A stretch of 64,000 bases of DNA. Origin: Pseudomonas sp. FeN3W. GTDB lineage: Bacteria > Pseudomonadota > Gammaproteobacteria > Pseudomonadales > Pseudomonadaceae. The notes beneath the pieces are model-generated. The model worked only from the letters and a program-made list of their open reading frames with translations. It was not told the origin of the DNA and ran no database searches. The position numbers and the translations under genes were made by a program. Shown one piece after another: positions 54,029-62,238 of this stretch. The stretch's first letter is position 1; each line of letters opens with the position of its first letter. The DNA lies in assembly GCA_030263805.2 (NCBI GenBank), contig CP136011.1, positions 62,001 through 126,000 on the forward strand, written 5' to 3'.

Positions 54029-55678
54029 CTAGAAAGGAATACTTTCCAGTCTGGCTGAGAGTTGGAGACGGAACACGTGTGTCCGTTTCCTCGCCTCAGC
54101 CCGCGTTGACGTGTACCACTTTCCGTACGCTGACATGGCCTTTTTTAGACACTTGGCTTCATCTTTCCGGGCATCCACTGGCGCCTGGAAAGTGCAAGGT
54201 CGACGCATGACAGGTACAACACTGGTGCGCGGTAATCGGTCTCCAAGGCCCATGCCACGCCTTGCTATCACCAGGCCTGCGGCCTGGTGAGCGCTGTTTT
54301 TGGTTTGATTCAGGTACTTCAGCTTGCCGATGAAGCTGGTGAAGGCCGGATTGACCGCAATCACCTCGACGCCCTCTTTGAAGGCGCGGGTTTCGATGAT
54401 CTGGCGAAACTTTCGATACACCAGCGAGCTAACCACTTTATTCAGCTTGGCATCGCTGGCCTTACCCTTCTGCATGCTGGATTTTTTGAAGCTGAAATCC
54501 AGGTTCTCGATCACCACGGGCTTTCCAACTCGCTTGGCCTGGGCAACGATTTCAACCGCAGCCATCTGAAGCCGGGTGGTCGTGGCTGGGCTGGTGATGT
54601 TGTCTTGAAATCGAAACACATGGTCGGCACAGCCGACCTTGTTGCCTTTCCAATCGACTTCCGTCATAGCCAAGTGATGGTTGTTCAGGTCGATACCGAT
54701 GGCCCCGTTACGCCGATCTGTGGTGATGACTTGGCCTGATCGTTCGGTTGTGACCAGAATGCGCCAGCCACGCTTTTCATCTCGCACGAAACGGTAGCTC
54801 ATGGCCTGTCCATAAGCATCCAGAAAACGAGACTCCTTATTGAGGGGCCCGACAAACTCAGTATCTTTGGCCTGCTTGCGGTAGTCAGATAGCGCAACCT
54901 TCCTAAGCCGATTGGCAGTTATTGCTTCATAGATCCAGCGCTGATCGTGACCAAAACGGATATCAGTGATGTAGCAATACTCACCGTGGATTTCTTTAAG
55001 CGCGTCGGGCAATCTAAGCTTCAGCGTATAAATGCCATCGCCCTGGGGGATGATCACACAGCCCTGGCAGCCGCTGCTTTCGTCTTTGGATCCCAGCACA
55101 AAAAACTGGCTGCTGCGCTCACGGCGCCAAAGCTCCAGCCACTCAGCATGATTGTTCAGGCCGTTTTCAATCAGGTTGAATTGCTGCCTGAACAGCCTGC
55201 GGCTGCCCATGCAGATCGATGGCCGCTTGGCCTCGACCTGACGTTCATAACCGGCTTTTCTGGCTTCCAGGTGATTAATTCTGATCCTGTGCTGACGCAC
55301 AGCCTGATGAAGCCGCTCGGTTTTACCGGCCCACCGTGGCTGGTCAATGAGCCCAAGCTTTTTGCTGATACGTACGTTCTGACCAGCGATCTTGACCCGG
55401 CAGTCCTCAATATAGTTTTCGAGATTACTCAGCTGAGAATCGATTTTCCCGTCGACACTTCTGATCAGTGCATTAAATTGACGGCCAGTAATGCCATGTT
55501 GTTTCAGGAAAGCCTTTTTATCGACTTTCTCGCCCTTCGTGCGGGTCGCTATCGCGACCCTTTCAAGCCGCGAAAACAACTCGGCATAGGCGTCCAACGC
55601 TGCAACGACAGACAAATCCGTATCACGCGGCAAACGTGTCTGGATGGTCGTGATGCGAGTTGGAAGAGATTTAATCAT
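54029..55678 (-). CDS. tnpB: TnpB-like RNA-guided nuclease homologue of IS607 element
   Basis: 549 aa with a RuvC-like core: IGIDLNNHHLAMTE (Asp330) and VVIENLDFSFKK (Glu391). The usual C-terminal zinc finger and DRDxNAA motif are absent; in that place is KYLNQTKNSAHQAAGLVIAR with an Arg pair. The N-terminal half is basic and helical, suited to guide-RNA and DNA binding. ATG 55678 is chosen because a promoter with TTGACT and TATCAT lies just upstream. TnpB proteins cut DNA with an RNA made from the element's end. The missing motif questions or alters catalysis. Confidence 0.85.
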   Translation of the reverse strand: MIKSLPTRITTIQTRLPRDTDLSVVAALDAYAELFSRLERVAIATRTKGEKVDKKAFLKQHGITGRQFNALIRSVDGKIDSQLSNLENYIEDCRVKIAGQNVRISKKLGLIDQPRWAGKTERLHQAVRQHRIRINHLEARKAGYERQVEAKRPSICMGSRRLFRQQFNLIENGLNNHAEWLELWRRERSSQFFVLGSKDESSGCQGCVIIPQGDGIYTLKLRLPDALKEIHGEYCYITDIRFGHDQRWIYEAITANRLRKVALSDYRKQAKDTEFVGPLNKESRFLDAYGQAMSYRFVRDEKRGWRILVTTERSGQVITTDRRNGAIGIDLNNHHLAMTEVDWKGNKVGCADHVFRFQDNITSPATTTRLQMAAVEIVAQAKRVGKPVVIENLDFSFKKSSMQKGKASDAKLNKVVSSLVYRKFRQIIETRAFKEGVEVIAVNPAFTSFIGKLKYLNQTKNSAHQAAGLVIARRGMGLGDRLPRTSVVPVMRRPCTFQAPVDARKDEAKCLKKAMSAYGKWYTSTRAEARKRTHVFRLQLSARLESIPF

Positions 55679-55684
55679 GGCTAA

Positions 55685-55713
55685 ATGATAGCCAATCTTT
55701 ATCAATAAGTCAA
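55685..55713 (-). promoter_or_regulatory. Promoter of the tnpB gene
   Basis: Minus strand TTGACT (55713-55708), 17 bp, TATCAT (55690-55685), seven bases before ATG 55678, giving almost no leader. Confidence 0.7.
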
Positions 55714-55726
55714 TTCACCCCCTCCG

Positions 55727-56317
55727 TCAAGCCGCTTTGCGGTTCTTGTGAGAACGGGCGCCGTATAAACGAGCGGAAAACACCGTCATCAACTCGATGA
55801 CATCGGCTACAAGGCGGTTTTCTATGGTATTAGCTTGCTCATCTTCAAGAATTACCACGTCGGTTTTGTTGAGTTTGCAAAGTTCGAAAACAATATCCGC
55901 ACCAAATCTTAGCAGGCGATCTTTGTGCATAAGAACCAAGGTTGAAACCTGGCCGAGCGCAATCATTTTGAGTAGTTTGCGGAAGGATTTTTTCTGGTAG
56001 TTAAGGCCACTACCCAGATCGGTCAGTAGTTCCAGGTTGGTGTATCCAGCCTTATGGCAATGATCTTCCAGGCGAATCTTTTGACGCTCTAGATCAGCCT
56101 TTTGGTCATGCGATGACACGCGGGCATAAGCGACAACCTTTCGATCATCAGGTCTGGATTTGCCACACTTTTGGTTAAGTTCAAGCAGCGAATAGCGGCG
56201 ATGGCCACCACAAGTGCGAAAGGAGGGCCGCAAGCGTCCCTCATTTTCCCAACGCCTGAGTGTAGAAACCGCAACGCCTAATAGTTCACTCGCCTGACCA
56301 ATCGAAACATGCTGCAT
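55727..56317 (-). CDS. tnpA: IS607-family serine recombinase TnpA
   Basis: 196 aa. A MerR-like helix-turn-helix at the N-terminus (IGQASELLGVAVSTLRRWEN) is followed by the resolvase catalytic domain with YARVSSHDQ (Ser about 68) and the DRLLRFG segment. This order is diagnostic for IS607 TnpA. It would move the element by a serine-recombinase mechanism with little target preference. tnpB lies downstream with its own promoter. Confidence 0.95.
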   Translation of the reverse strand: MQHVSIGQASELLGVAVSTLRRWENEGRLRPSFRTCGGHRRYSLLELNQKCGKSRPDDRKVVAYARVSSHDQKADLERQKIRLEDHCHKAGYTNLELLTDLGSGLNYQKKSFRKLLKMIALGQVSTLVLMHKDRLLRFGADIVFELCKLNKTDVVILEDEQANTIENRLVADVIELMTVFSARLYGARSHKNRKAA

Positions 56318-56505
56318 AGCGTCACCATTTTATTGTTTTTATGCATAAAATGATAACAACGAGTAGGTTTGATTGGAAATCAGGACTGCTGCTTTAGCCC
56401 CTCCCGGACAGCGAACGTTGAATAATTTCCGAAAAAGGTTGATACCGCGTCGCATCTATCATGGTCGTCATCCTGATTACGTCGTTGGCTCAGTGCTTTC
56501 TCACA

Positions 56506-57069
56506 TCACTTTCGGGCATCACGATACTGCGTATCGCGGTATCGTTTCCAGCTTCGATCACGACTGTTAGACCGGCAAATCTCAAAGCAATCACGCAGCT
56601 TTTCAATGTACCCCTTTCTAACCGGTGGCTCCAAATCATCCAGAGCCTGGTTCGCAGCCAGAATCGAGATGTTGGTTGTCTTCCTGTAATACTTACTACC
56701 ACGCCACCGTCTGCCAGGTCTTCCTGACTTTCTTGGGCGAAGCATGTACAGGTCTAGCGCATAGTGGCGATTAATGACACGTAGAGCCCCAACCGGATCA
56801 ATCTGCTTACCGCTACGCTGATCAATCAGCAACAGCTGGACATTGTGAGGGTGCCAGAACCCCTCAACACCATCCGTTACATAGTAACGCTTTTCTCTCA
56901 AAAATGTATCGATGAAATTATAGACCCCAAGTGAGCAAACAAGCTCATGGAGGGTGTACACATCACGGTAAGGGTTTACAAGCCCGTCAATGCCATCACC
57001 AGGCGCCTTTACTCTAACCAGGCGCTGCACAAAGCATTCGTCGGAGTGTTTCTGATCTTGGTAAATCAT
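56506..57069 (-). CDS. Basic hypothetical protein, 187 aa
   Basis: Unrecognised protein with a strongly basic C-terminal half (RPRKSGRPGRRWRGSK and RSNSRDRSWKRYRD), suggesting nucleic acid binding. GAGGAAT precedes ATG 57069 and a perfect promoter lies 85 bp upstream. It is next to the IS607 element, whose insertion could have altered its 3' flank. The stretch 56318-56505 shows no further gene. Confidence 0.75.
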   Translation of the reverse strand: MIYQDQKHSDECFVQRLVRVKAPGDGIDGLVNPYRDVYTLHELVCSLGVYNFIDTFLREKRYYVTDGVEGFWHPHNVQLLLIDQRSGKQIDPVGALRVINRHYALDLYMLRPRKSGRPGRRWRGSKYYRKTTNISILAANQALDDLEPPVRKGYIEKLRDCFEICRSNSRDRSWKRYRDTQYRDARK

Positions 57070-57153
57070 GGGTTATTCCTCAGGTAAAGTAACCTAATGG
57101 AATCCCTGGATGTATAGATACATGATGAGCCTATTGCGGTTATGGTTGATGCA

Positions 57154-57181
57154 ATAATAGCAATCGTAAATCAATTGTCAA
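57154..57181 (-). promoter_or_regulatory. Sigma70 promoter of the basic protein gene
   Basis: Minus strand TTGACA (57181-57176), 16 bp, TATTAT (57159-57154). Confidence 0.85.
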
Positions 57182-57265
57182 TAGCTACGGTTCGCTTTGT
57201 CTGAACAGGCTTGAGCCGAGCATTCGTGAACAGCTATAGTGAAATAACTTCAACAGGATGCACTC

Positions 57266-58255
57266 ATGAGCAACGCAGAAAATAACCAGTCACGAAACAG
57301 ATCTGAAATAGTTGAAAGTAGGGCATATTCAGGTATAGATATAAATCTGATCGATGAACTGCCAACTCTAACTCGAACTAAATCTTGTGAATATTTTCTT
57401 AGGATTTATGGTGAGGGTGAGGATATCCTGCCCATTAAGGATTGGAGCGATGAGTTAATCATTGAAGCGGCATATGAAGAGCCAAGGATTATTAGAATCT
57501 TTGATATTTGCCTAAATGGCAGGCTTACCCAGGAGATAGCAGACAGAGCATTCATTGCCAACATTCAGTGCCTTGAGTTTATACCTCACTCTCTGGTGCG
57601 TAGAGAATTCATGATTGCCGCAGCAATGGAAACACCTTCAGTTTTCCTGAAGATGTCAATTCTACTCAACCACCGAAATCGAAAAGGGCTATTCGAAGCT
57701 GACGCAGAATTTTGGAGTGAATGCTTGCAGGCAAGTGGGTATAGCTCTAGCGTATTCTTTTCGATTCCTGATGATATGCAAACAGAAGATCAAGTATTGG
57801 AGTTCATGAACGCCGGCTACTTGAGCATGAGAACTTCTTACGTGCCTCATCATGCCCTTACTGACAAGGTACTGGCCGCCATATTAAAAACAAAGCTAAT
57901 GATAGATAGTTTAGAAATGAGCCCAGACGAAGCGACACGGGGAATGAGACAGTTAGTCAAGGATGGATTTGAGTCCGTCTTCGTTCGACACAAGGTTCCC
58001 GAAGAGGAAAGAACAACCACTAGACTCTTTGAGATGTGCGATGAGATGTTGGATTACCAACGAGACAGGGATCATTATGCAACGCTTGAGGAGCTACGTC
58101 TTTGCGATCCTTCTGAGGTCGCAAGGCTAGTCACAAATGATCGCCATGTTGAGATATTCAAAAGAGTATTCGGTCGAGAGCTCTCATTTCAGCTCCTAGG
58201 TGACAAGGCTGCTAAAATGAGAACTAAGTGGGTACGAGAGGATTTCGGAATGTAG
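57266..58255 (+). CDS. Tail-motif helical family protein, 329 aa (ends REDFGM)
   Basis: Helical protein with repeat-like segments (CLEFIPHSLVRREFMIAAAM and YVPHHALTDKVLAAIL) similar in style to the DUF4116-like proteins of this window. The end KMRTKWVREDFGM matches the shared tail with Met last. ATG 57266 follows AGGATG. Converges with the next family member, the only place where two members are adjacent. Confidence 0.82.
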   Translation: MSNAENNQSRNRSEIVESRAYSGIDINLIDELPTLTRTKSCEYFLRIYGEGEDILPIKDWSDELIIEAAYEEPRIIRIFDICLNGRLTQEIADRAFIANIQCLEFIPHSLVRREFMIAAAMETPSVFLKMSILLNHRNRKGLFEADAEFWSECLQASGYSSSVFFSIPDDMQTEDQVLEFMNAGYLSMRTSYVPHHALTDKVLAAILKTKLMIDSLEMSPDEATRGMRQLVKDGFESVFVRHKVPEEERTTTRLFEMCDEMLDYQRDRDHYATLEELRLCDPSEVARLVTNDRHVEIFKRVFGRELSFQLLGDKAAKMRTKWVREDFGM

Positions 58256-58280
58256 CCCATTGGTAGCGGAAGCGGACTGA

Positions 58281-59495
58281 CTACAGTTCAAATTCGTCTC
58301 TAACCGCTACAGAGCGCTCGTCTCTACTGATTAGGTCACGGTAGTATTTCGTTTCAGAAAAACGGTCAATCAATAGTGCTCGGCCTTTTGCGTTCATTCC
58401 TGAAATTGCAGTTGTCCAATTAACGCTATCTTTAATTGTTTCAATGAAGTTCGTGACTTCTTTTTTCGGCATAGTCTTAACGCTGCCATTGCATAGCTTA
58501 ACAAGCATTTTTGTGTTGATCTCAGTTAACAGATCATTGCCCAATCCGCTTTTCATAAGTCTTCTTGAAAAGGAGCTCATTAGCCATGGCATATTAGCGC
58601 CATCACCTTTATTATTTCTATTGCCAAACGGAAGTAGGGCAGGGGTCACGCCCATATCCAGCGTGCGTGAAAAGTTTTTTATGTGCGCGTTGAGGCGCAG
58701 GCCAAGAAGGTCAAGTATGGGTTGTAAATCAGTTCTTCGCGATGAAGTCAATCGACCTACGTCATTAGTCGTAATACACATCATGACTTCAAGAAGTTTG
58801 TTTACGACTCCGTGTTGCCTTACTGGATCAAAAAAAACTAGCTCACCATTATGACTGGCAATAGTTTCAACCTTAAGCCAATGACTTAAATCTTCATCAC
58901 TGCCGCAAATAAACAATGGAATTGCTGCATTTAATGCATTCAAATACGCACTAAAGCCCCACAATTCATGCTCATCTGCTATTTTTTCATTCAAGCTCTT
59001 GCATACAAGTGATGCCTCTGTAGCATCATCATAGATATTGCTAAGCAAAACCGTAATGCCATTGCCGCCAAGAATTGATGCCACTTGACGAGTTCTGTTT
59101 TCTACCTCAGAGCTAATAATACTTGCTATGAGTTTTTTCACTTGGGCTTTAGGGTCACCTTCTAAATCACATTTATTTTGTCCAATAATTGCATTTAGTG
59201 AATCCAGCAGTTTCAATTTGTCTTCGAATGAGGTTGAATTTATAAGATATTTAAAATCAGCATCTTTCAACGATTCTGTACGGAAGAATATTTTTGCAGC
59301 ACAATACTCATCCACATGCTTGTGATTGATTATGGATGTGGTTTTTGTGGTATTGATGCGATATGAGATCTCGCGATCTTGACACTCTTTTATCGCATAA
59401 ATGAGCGCGTCCTCAGGAAGGGGCAGTTCACCACCATTAATTAACTCATTGACGTGTCTTCTGAATTCAATAAAGTTAGGCGCTATGCTGGACAT
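58281..59495 (-). CDS. Tail-motif helical family protein, 404 aa (ends RDEFEL)
   Basis: Helical protein, no recognised domain. The end SRDERSVAVRDEFEL fits the shared tail. ATG 59495 (MSSIAPNFI) follows GAGAAAA; in-frame upstream starts to 59546 are less likely. It is tail to tail with the 329-aa member, 25 bp apart. Confidence 0.82.
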   Translation of the reverse strand: MSSIAPNFIEFRRHVNELINGGELPLPEDALIYAIKECQDREISYRINTTKTTSIINHKHVDEYCAAKIFFRTESLKDADFKYLINSTSFEDKLKLLDSLNAIIGQNKCDLEGDPKAQVKKLIASIISSEVENRTRQVASILGGNGITVLLSNIYDDATEASLVCKSLNEKIADEHELWGFSAYLNALNAAIPLFICGSDEDLSHWLKVETIASHNGELVFFDPVRQHGVVNKLLEVMMCITTNDVGRLTSSRRTDLQPILDLLGLRLNAHIKNFSRTLDMGVTPALLPFGNRNNKGDGANMPWLMSSFSRRLMKSGLGNDLLTEINTKMLVKLCNGSVKTMPKKEVTNFIETIKDSVNWTTAISGMNAKGRALLIDRFSETKYYRDLISRDERSVAVRDEFEL

Positions 59496-59685
59496 GTTAA
59501 TTTTCTCAAATGGTTCATGACTCAATTTAGCACGATCAATCCACAATGATCAAAGCATATTGCTTAAAGTACGTTCTTAACCATCATTGATTGATATGAA
59601 AAGAAAGACACTGAATTTTTGTTTCCCCGTCAATACATCAATTATTGACGGAGATCACGCCATAGCTCATAAACAAATTGACTAT

Positions 59686-59943
59686 TTAACTCTTAACTCC
59701 AACTTTAACAGCCAGGGACAGCCTGTCAGCCAGCAATGACCCGAACGGCTTTACGTCATCAGCCGGGTTGGCATTGACCCATGCTTGCCACTCAGCTTCG
59801 CTGACGCCGTTGGCCATTAGCATTCCGGAGCAATTGGCCCCACCCATGCAGGCGCAGATGCCTCCTGTGCACCAGCGGTAGCGCCAAGCAGCTGGCATGC
59901 TATTCATTAGACCATCTACATATTCGTATCGAGCAGTTTCCAC
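59686..59943 (-). CDS. Small Cys-rich protein, 85 aa
   Basis: Contains WCTGGICACMGGANCSG, a Cys cluster that could bind metal. The start is probably GTG 59943, eight bases after AAGAGGT. It is encoded just upstream of and divergent from the giant-RNA promoter. No family recognised. Confidence 0.7.
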   Translation of the reverse strand: METARYEYVDGLMNSMPAAWRYRWCTGGICACMGGANCSGMLMANGVSEAEWQAWVNANPADDVKPFGSLLADRLSLAVKVGVKS

Positions 59944-60024
59944 GGTTCATACCTCTTGTTGTCTTATTTCCTACTATATGGACATGGGCATTTTATGCCA
60001 ATCAAAAAAATCTCAAACAGCCTA

Positions 60025-60052
60025 TTGACACCTTGCAAAAGGTGAGTATTAT
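60025..60052 (+). promoter_or_regulatory. Promoter of the giant structured RNA
   Basis: TTGACA (60025-60030), 16 bp, TATTAT (60047-60052). Transcription should start near 60059 and run into a region with no protein gene for 1.8 kb. Confidence 0.88.
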
Positions 60053-60058
60053 AGGCAC

Positions 60059-60868
60059 CTCAAGAGGCGCTAGTCGCTTCGAGTGATGTACCTTATAGGG
60101 CTGGTGTGCCTGAACCAGGTGGCGACATCTGGAAAGAGGGATTCTCGCAAACCCTCGCTTGTTTCGATAGAGATGAGAAAAACATCCAAGGTGAGACACT
60201 TGCAATCAGCTCTTGGCTGGTTGATAGCGCGAAGATCAGCTCCGAAAACGAATCGAGGGTGACACTGTAGATTCGAGTTGGCGTGAGAAACCAGCTAGGA
60301 GATCCATCTGATCGAGCGTGAATGTCAAAGGCCGTGCTACATGAGTTCGAGCTTGGCGGCAAGAGCGGGTAGCGGTTGGTCGAAGGCAGGCGCCGTAAAA
60401 AGCGCGAGGTCGTGACTAAACAGTTCAAGTAAGGTTAGCCGCCTGAAAGGACAGCGAGGCGTGTAGTATTCTGTCGGTCAAAAGCTGATGGAGCTACGGC
60501 AATGCACGTCTTAGCGAGAAATCGCATATATGGTTTGCTAAAAACGCAAAGCCATTGCCGGTATGCTGTGAAAGCACCCTAATCCTGGGCACGTTGGTGA
60601 ACCCAGGTGCTGAAAAGCTCGCAAGGCTGATCGGCATTGATGGAAAGGCGCACGTAGGGGGTCGAACCTCGTACTGCTCGCAAGGCAGGCGGTAGCTGGA
60701 ACATCGAGTAGCAGCATGCGTCAAGAGACATGCCACTCTATAAAAGGCGGGTGTGGGGTATGACGTCCGTGCCGGACGTGGATAAGACAGTAACGCCGGG
60801 TTTAGCCCCTCGGCGGTACGCTGATCGAACGATGCCCTGTTAGAGCCTGTAATCTCAAGGCTCTTAAG
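60059..60868 (+). ncRNA. Giant structured RNA, copy A (GOLLD/ROOL-like candidate)
   Basis: No plausible protein gene lies here on either strand. The sequence is full of stem-loops and is repeated about 865 bases downstream with compensatory changes: helix CGGCAATG/CATTGCCG (60497-60504 with 60553-60560) becomes CGGCAACG/CGTTGCCG in copy B, and CTGCT-CGCAA-GGCAG (60674-60688) becomes TTGCC-CGCAA-GGCAA. A stem with loop TGTAATCTCA ends the unit near 60868. Length (about 0.8 kb), ornate folding and tRNA company fit the GOLLD class; that class name is inference. Confidence 0.75.
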
Positions 60869-60923
60869 ATTCAAGTCAGGCTGTTTTTCAAAAGCTATGT
60901 TTTGAAAAGAAGCTTTAGGTTTT

Positions 60924-60947
60924 AACAGTGCGGCTTGCCGTACTGTT
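60924..60947 (+). terminator. Strong hairpin between RNA copies
   Basis: AACAGTGCGGC-TT-GCCGTACTGTT, an 11-bp stem with one G-T pair, followed only by TTGATGG. It may end or separate copy A from copy B. A UUCG-type hairpin GACAC-TTCG-GTGTC follows at 61015-61028. Confidence 0.5.
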
Positions 60948-61382
60948 TGATGGTCGATGAACCAGAACCGCTTGGTGACAAGTGGAAAGGGGTAAAGCTC
61001 GCATAGCCCCGCTTGACACTTCGGTGTCGAGTAAATCATACAAGGTGAGGTTTGTGGCGAAAGCCGCTCTTTATGCCCCTGGCATGAAGATAGCGTGAAG
61101 GTTCTCCTGAAAGAGACTGGCTGGGAAACTCTGGGTCAGTCTATAGATGCCTGGAAAGCGTCTAGGGGCCTCAAGAATCGAGCGTGAAAACCAAAGGCCG
61201 AGCTGTTTAGTCCGAGTTTGGCGATTAGGGCGTTCAGCGGTGGATCAAAGGTTGGCGTCTTCAGGCGCGAGATCGTGATCTACAGTTCAAGTAAGACTAG
61301 CCGTCTGAAAGGGCATGAGGCGTGTGGTATTTCGTAGGTCAAAAGCTTATGAAGCCACGGCAACGCACGTCTTGGCGGGTAT

Positions 61383-61455
61383 AGCAAAGTAGCTCAGTTG
61401 GTAGAGCACACGACTTTTAATCGTTAGGCCATGGGTTCAAATCCCATCGTTGCAA
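61383..61455 (+). tRNA. tRNA-Lys(UUU)-like, inside giant RNA copy B
   Basis: D-arm TAGCTCAGTTGGTAGAGC, anticodon loop CTTTTAA (anticodon TTT at 61416-61418) and T-arm ATGGG-TTCAAAT-CCCAT are clear. The acceptor stem AGCAAAG/CGTTGCA has two mismatches, the anticodon stem one, and no CCA is encoded. It could be a functional but divergent tRNA released by processing, or a tRNA mimic used as a structural arm. Confidence 0.72.
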
Positions 61456-61834
61456 TTAAACGCAAAGTCGTTGCCGGTACAGTGTGATAGCACCTTAATC
61501 CTGGGCACGTTAGTGAACCCAGGTGCTGAAAGGCTCGCAAGGCTGATTGGCATTGATGGAAAGGCGCACGTAGGGGCTCGAACCCCGTATTGCCCGCAAG
61601 GCAAGCGGTAGCTGGAACATTGAGTAGCACTGTATGACAGAAGAAACGCCACTTCTCAAAAAAGGCAGGTGTGGGGTATGACGCTCAAGAGAGCGTGGAT
61701 ATGGGGGTAACTTCTGGCCTAGCAGCTTGAAGGTAAGCTTTCCTAACGATACTCTGAAGGGGCCTGTAATCTCAGGGCCCTTTAAATTCTAGAAAAGCTC
61801 AAGGGTGGCTTCAAAATTCCCTAACGAATTTCTA

Positions 61835-61858
61835 AACCTGAGGTGACTCGGGTTTTTT
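61835..61858 (+). terminator. Intrinsic terminator of giant RNA copy B
   Basis: AACCTGAG-GTGA-CTCGGGTT followed by a run of T. Confidence 0.92.
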
Positions 61859-61872
61859 GCTTTGGAAAAATC

Positions 61873-62217
61873 ATGAGCGACTGCGTTCCGTATGCTATCC
61901 ACATCGTCTCTGGGGCACCACTCTCAACGGTCATCGAAATGGCCATCAAGCGAGACTGGGACGCGGAGGAAGGAATGAGCGCGGTTGCAGGATGGTGCCT
62001 ATTAAGAGACATGGGGCTTTCCATAACCCCCATGATGACAACCGACAGCAAGCCCACTATCGCAAGCTTTGTGAAGCAGCTCGATCCTTCAAAGATCTTT
62101 ATCCTGAGCGTCAAGGAGCATTGGATTGCAGTTAGGATGGGCGCCATTCATGACAAAGCCGCAACACATCCAAGAGCAGTTGTAACCAATTTTTTTGAAA
62201 TCAAAAGACCCCTCTAG
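61873..62217 (+). CDS. Hypothetical protein, 114 aa, possibly cysteine-peptidase-like
   Basis: Starts MSDCVPYAIHIVSG, with an early Cys at the head of a helix, then KEHWIAVRMG with a His in a strand and an Asp soon after. This Cys-helix, His-strand order is that of papain-like folds, so a small cysteine peptidase or related enzyme is possible but unproven. ATG 61873 follows TGGAAAAA. It leads a set of three rightward genes with short gaps. Confidence 0.72.
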   Translation: MSDCVPYAIHIVSGAPLSTVIEMAIKRDWDAEEGMSAVAGWCLLRDMGLSITPMMTTDSKPTIASFVKQLDPSKIFILSVKEHWIAVRMGAIHDKAATHPRAVVTNFFEIKRPL

Positions 62218-62238
62218 AAATCACATAAGGCTCTTAAA

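Larger units (their letters stand above)
53954..56372 (-). mobile_element. IS607-family element (tnpA + tnpB)
   Basis: Contains a serine-recombinase TnpA and a TnpB on the minus strand. The ends are not certain. The sequence GAGTAGGTTTGA occurs at 56361-56372 and inverted at 53954-53965, bracketing both genes. IS607 elements are not known for terminal inverted repeats, so these may or may not mark the ends. Confidence 0.7.
61010..61858 (+). ncRNA. Giant structured RNA, copy B, with embedded tRNA-Lys-like domain
   Basis: Repeats copy A with many covarying differences; the surest matching part runs from 61177 to 61790. In copy A a short hairpin loop of about 27 nt sits between the strands CTTAGCG and CGCAAAG; in copy B the same stem (CTTGGCG/CGCAAAG) encloses a tRNA-Lys-like sequence. 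The 5' end is not determined. It is closed by an intrinsic terminator at 61835-61858. Confidence 0.75.

Noticed and set aside
53985..54030. tRNA-like fragment TGGGGTCTAATGGTTAAGGC near the IS607 end
   Set aside because: No anticodon stem or T-arm follows; it may be a piece of the element's guide-RNA region instead.
60640..60690. tRNA T-loop-like sequences (GGTTCGA) in the giant RNA on the minus strand, also at 61575-61600
   Set aside because: No D-arm, anticodon arm or acceptor stem can be built around them; they are better explained as the conserved hairpins of the repeated RNA.
60494..61652. Minus-strand reading frames of 68-181 codons over 60494-61039 and 61424-61652
   Set aside because: Both repeat copies give similar peptides only because the RNA sequence is repeated; changes between copies follow base pairing, not codons.
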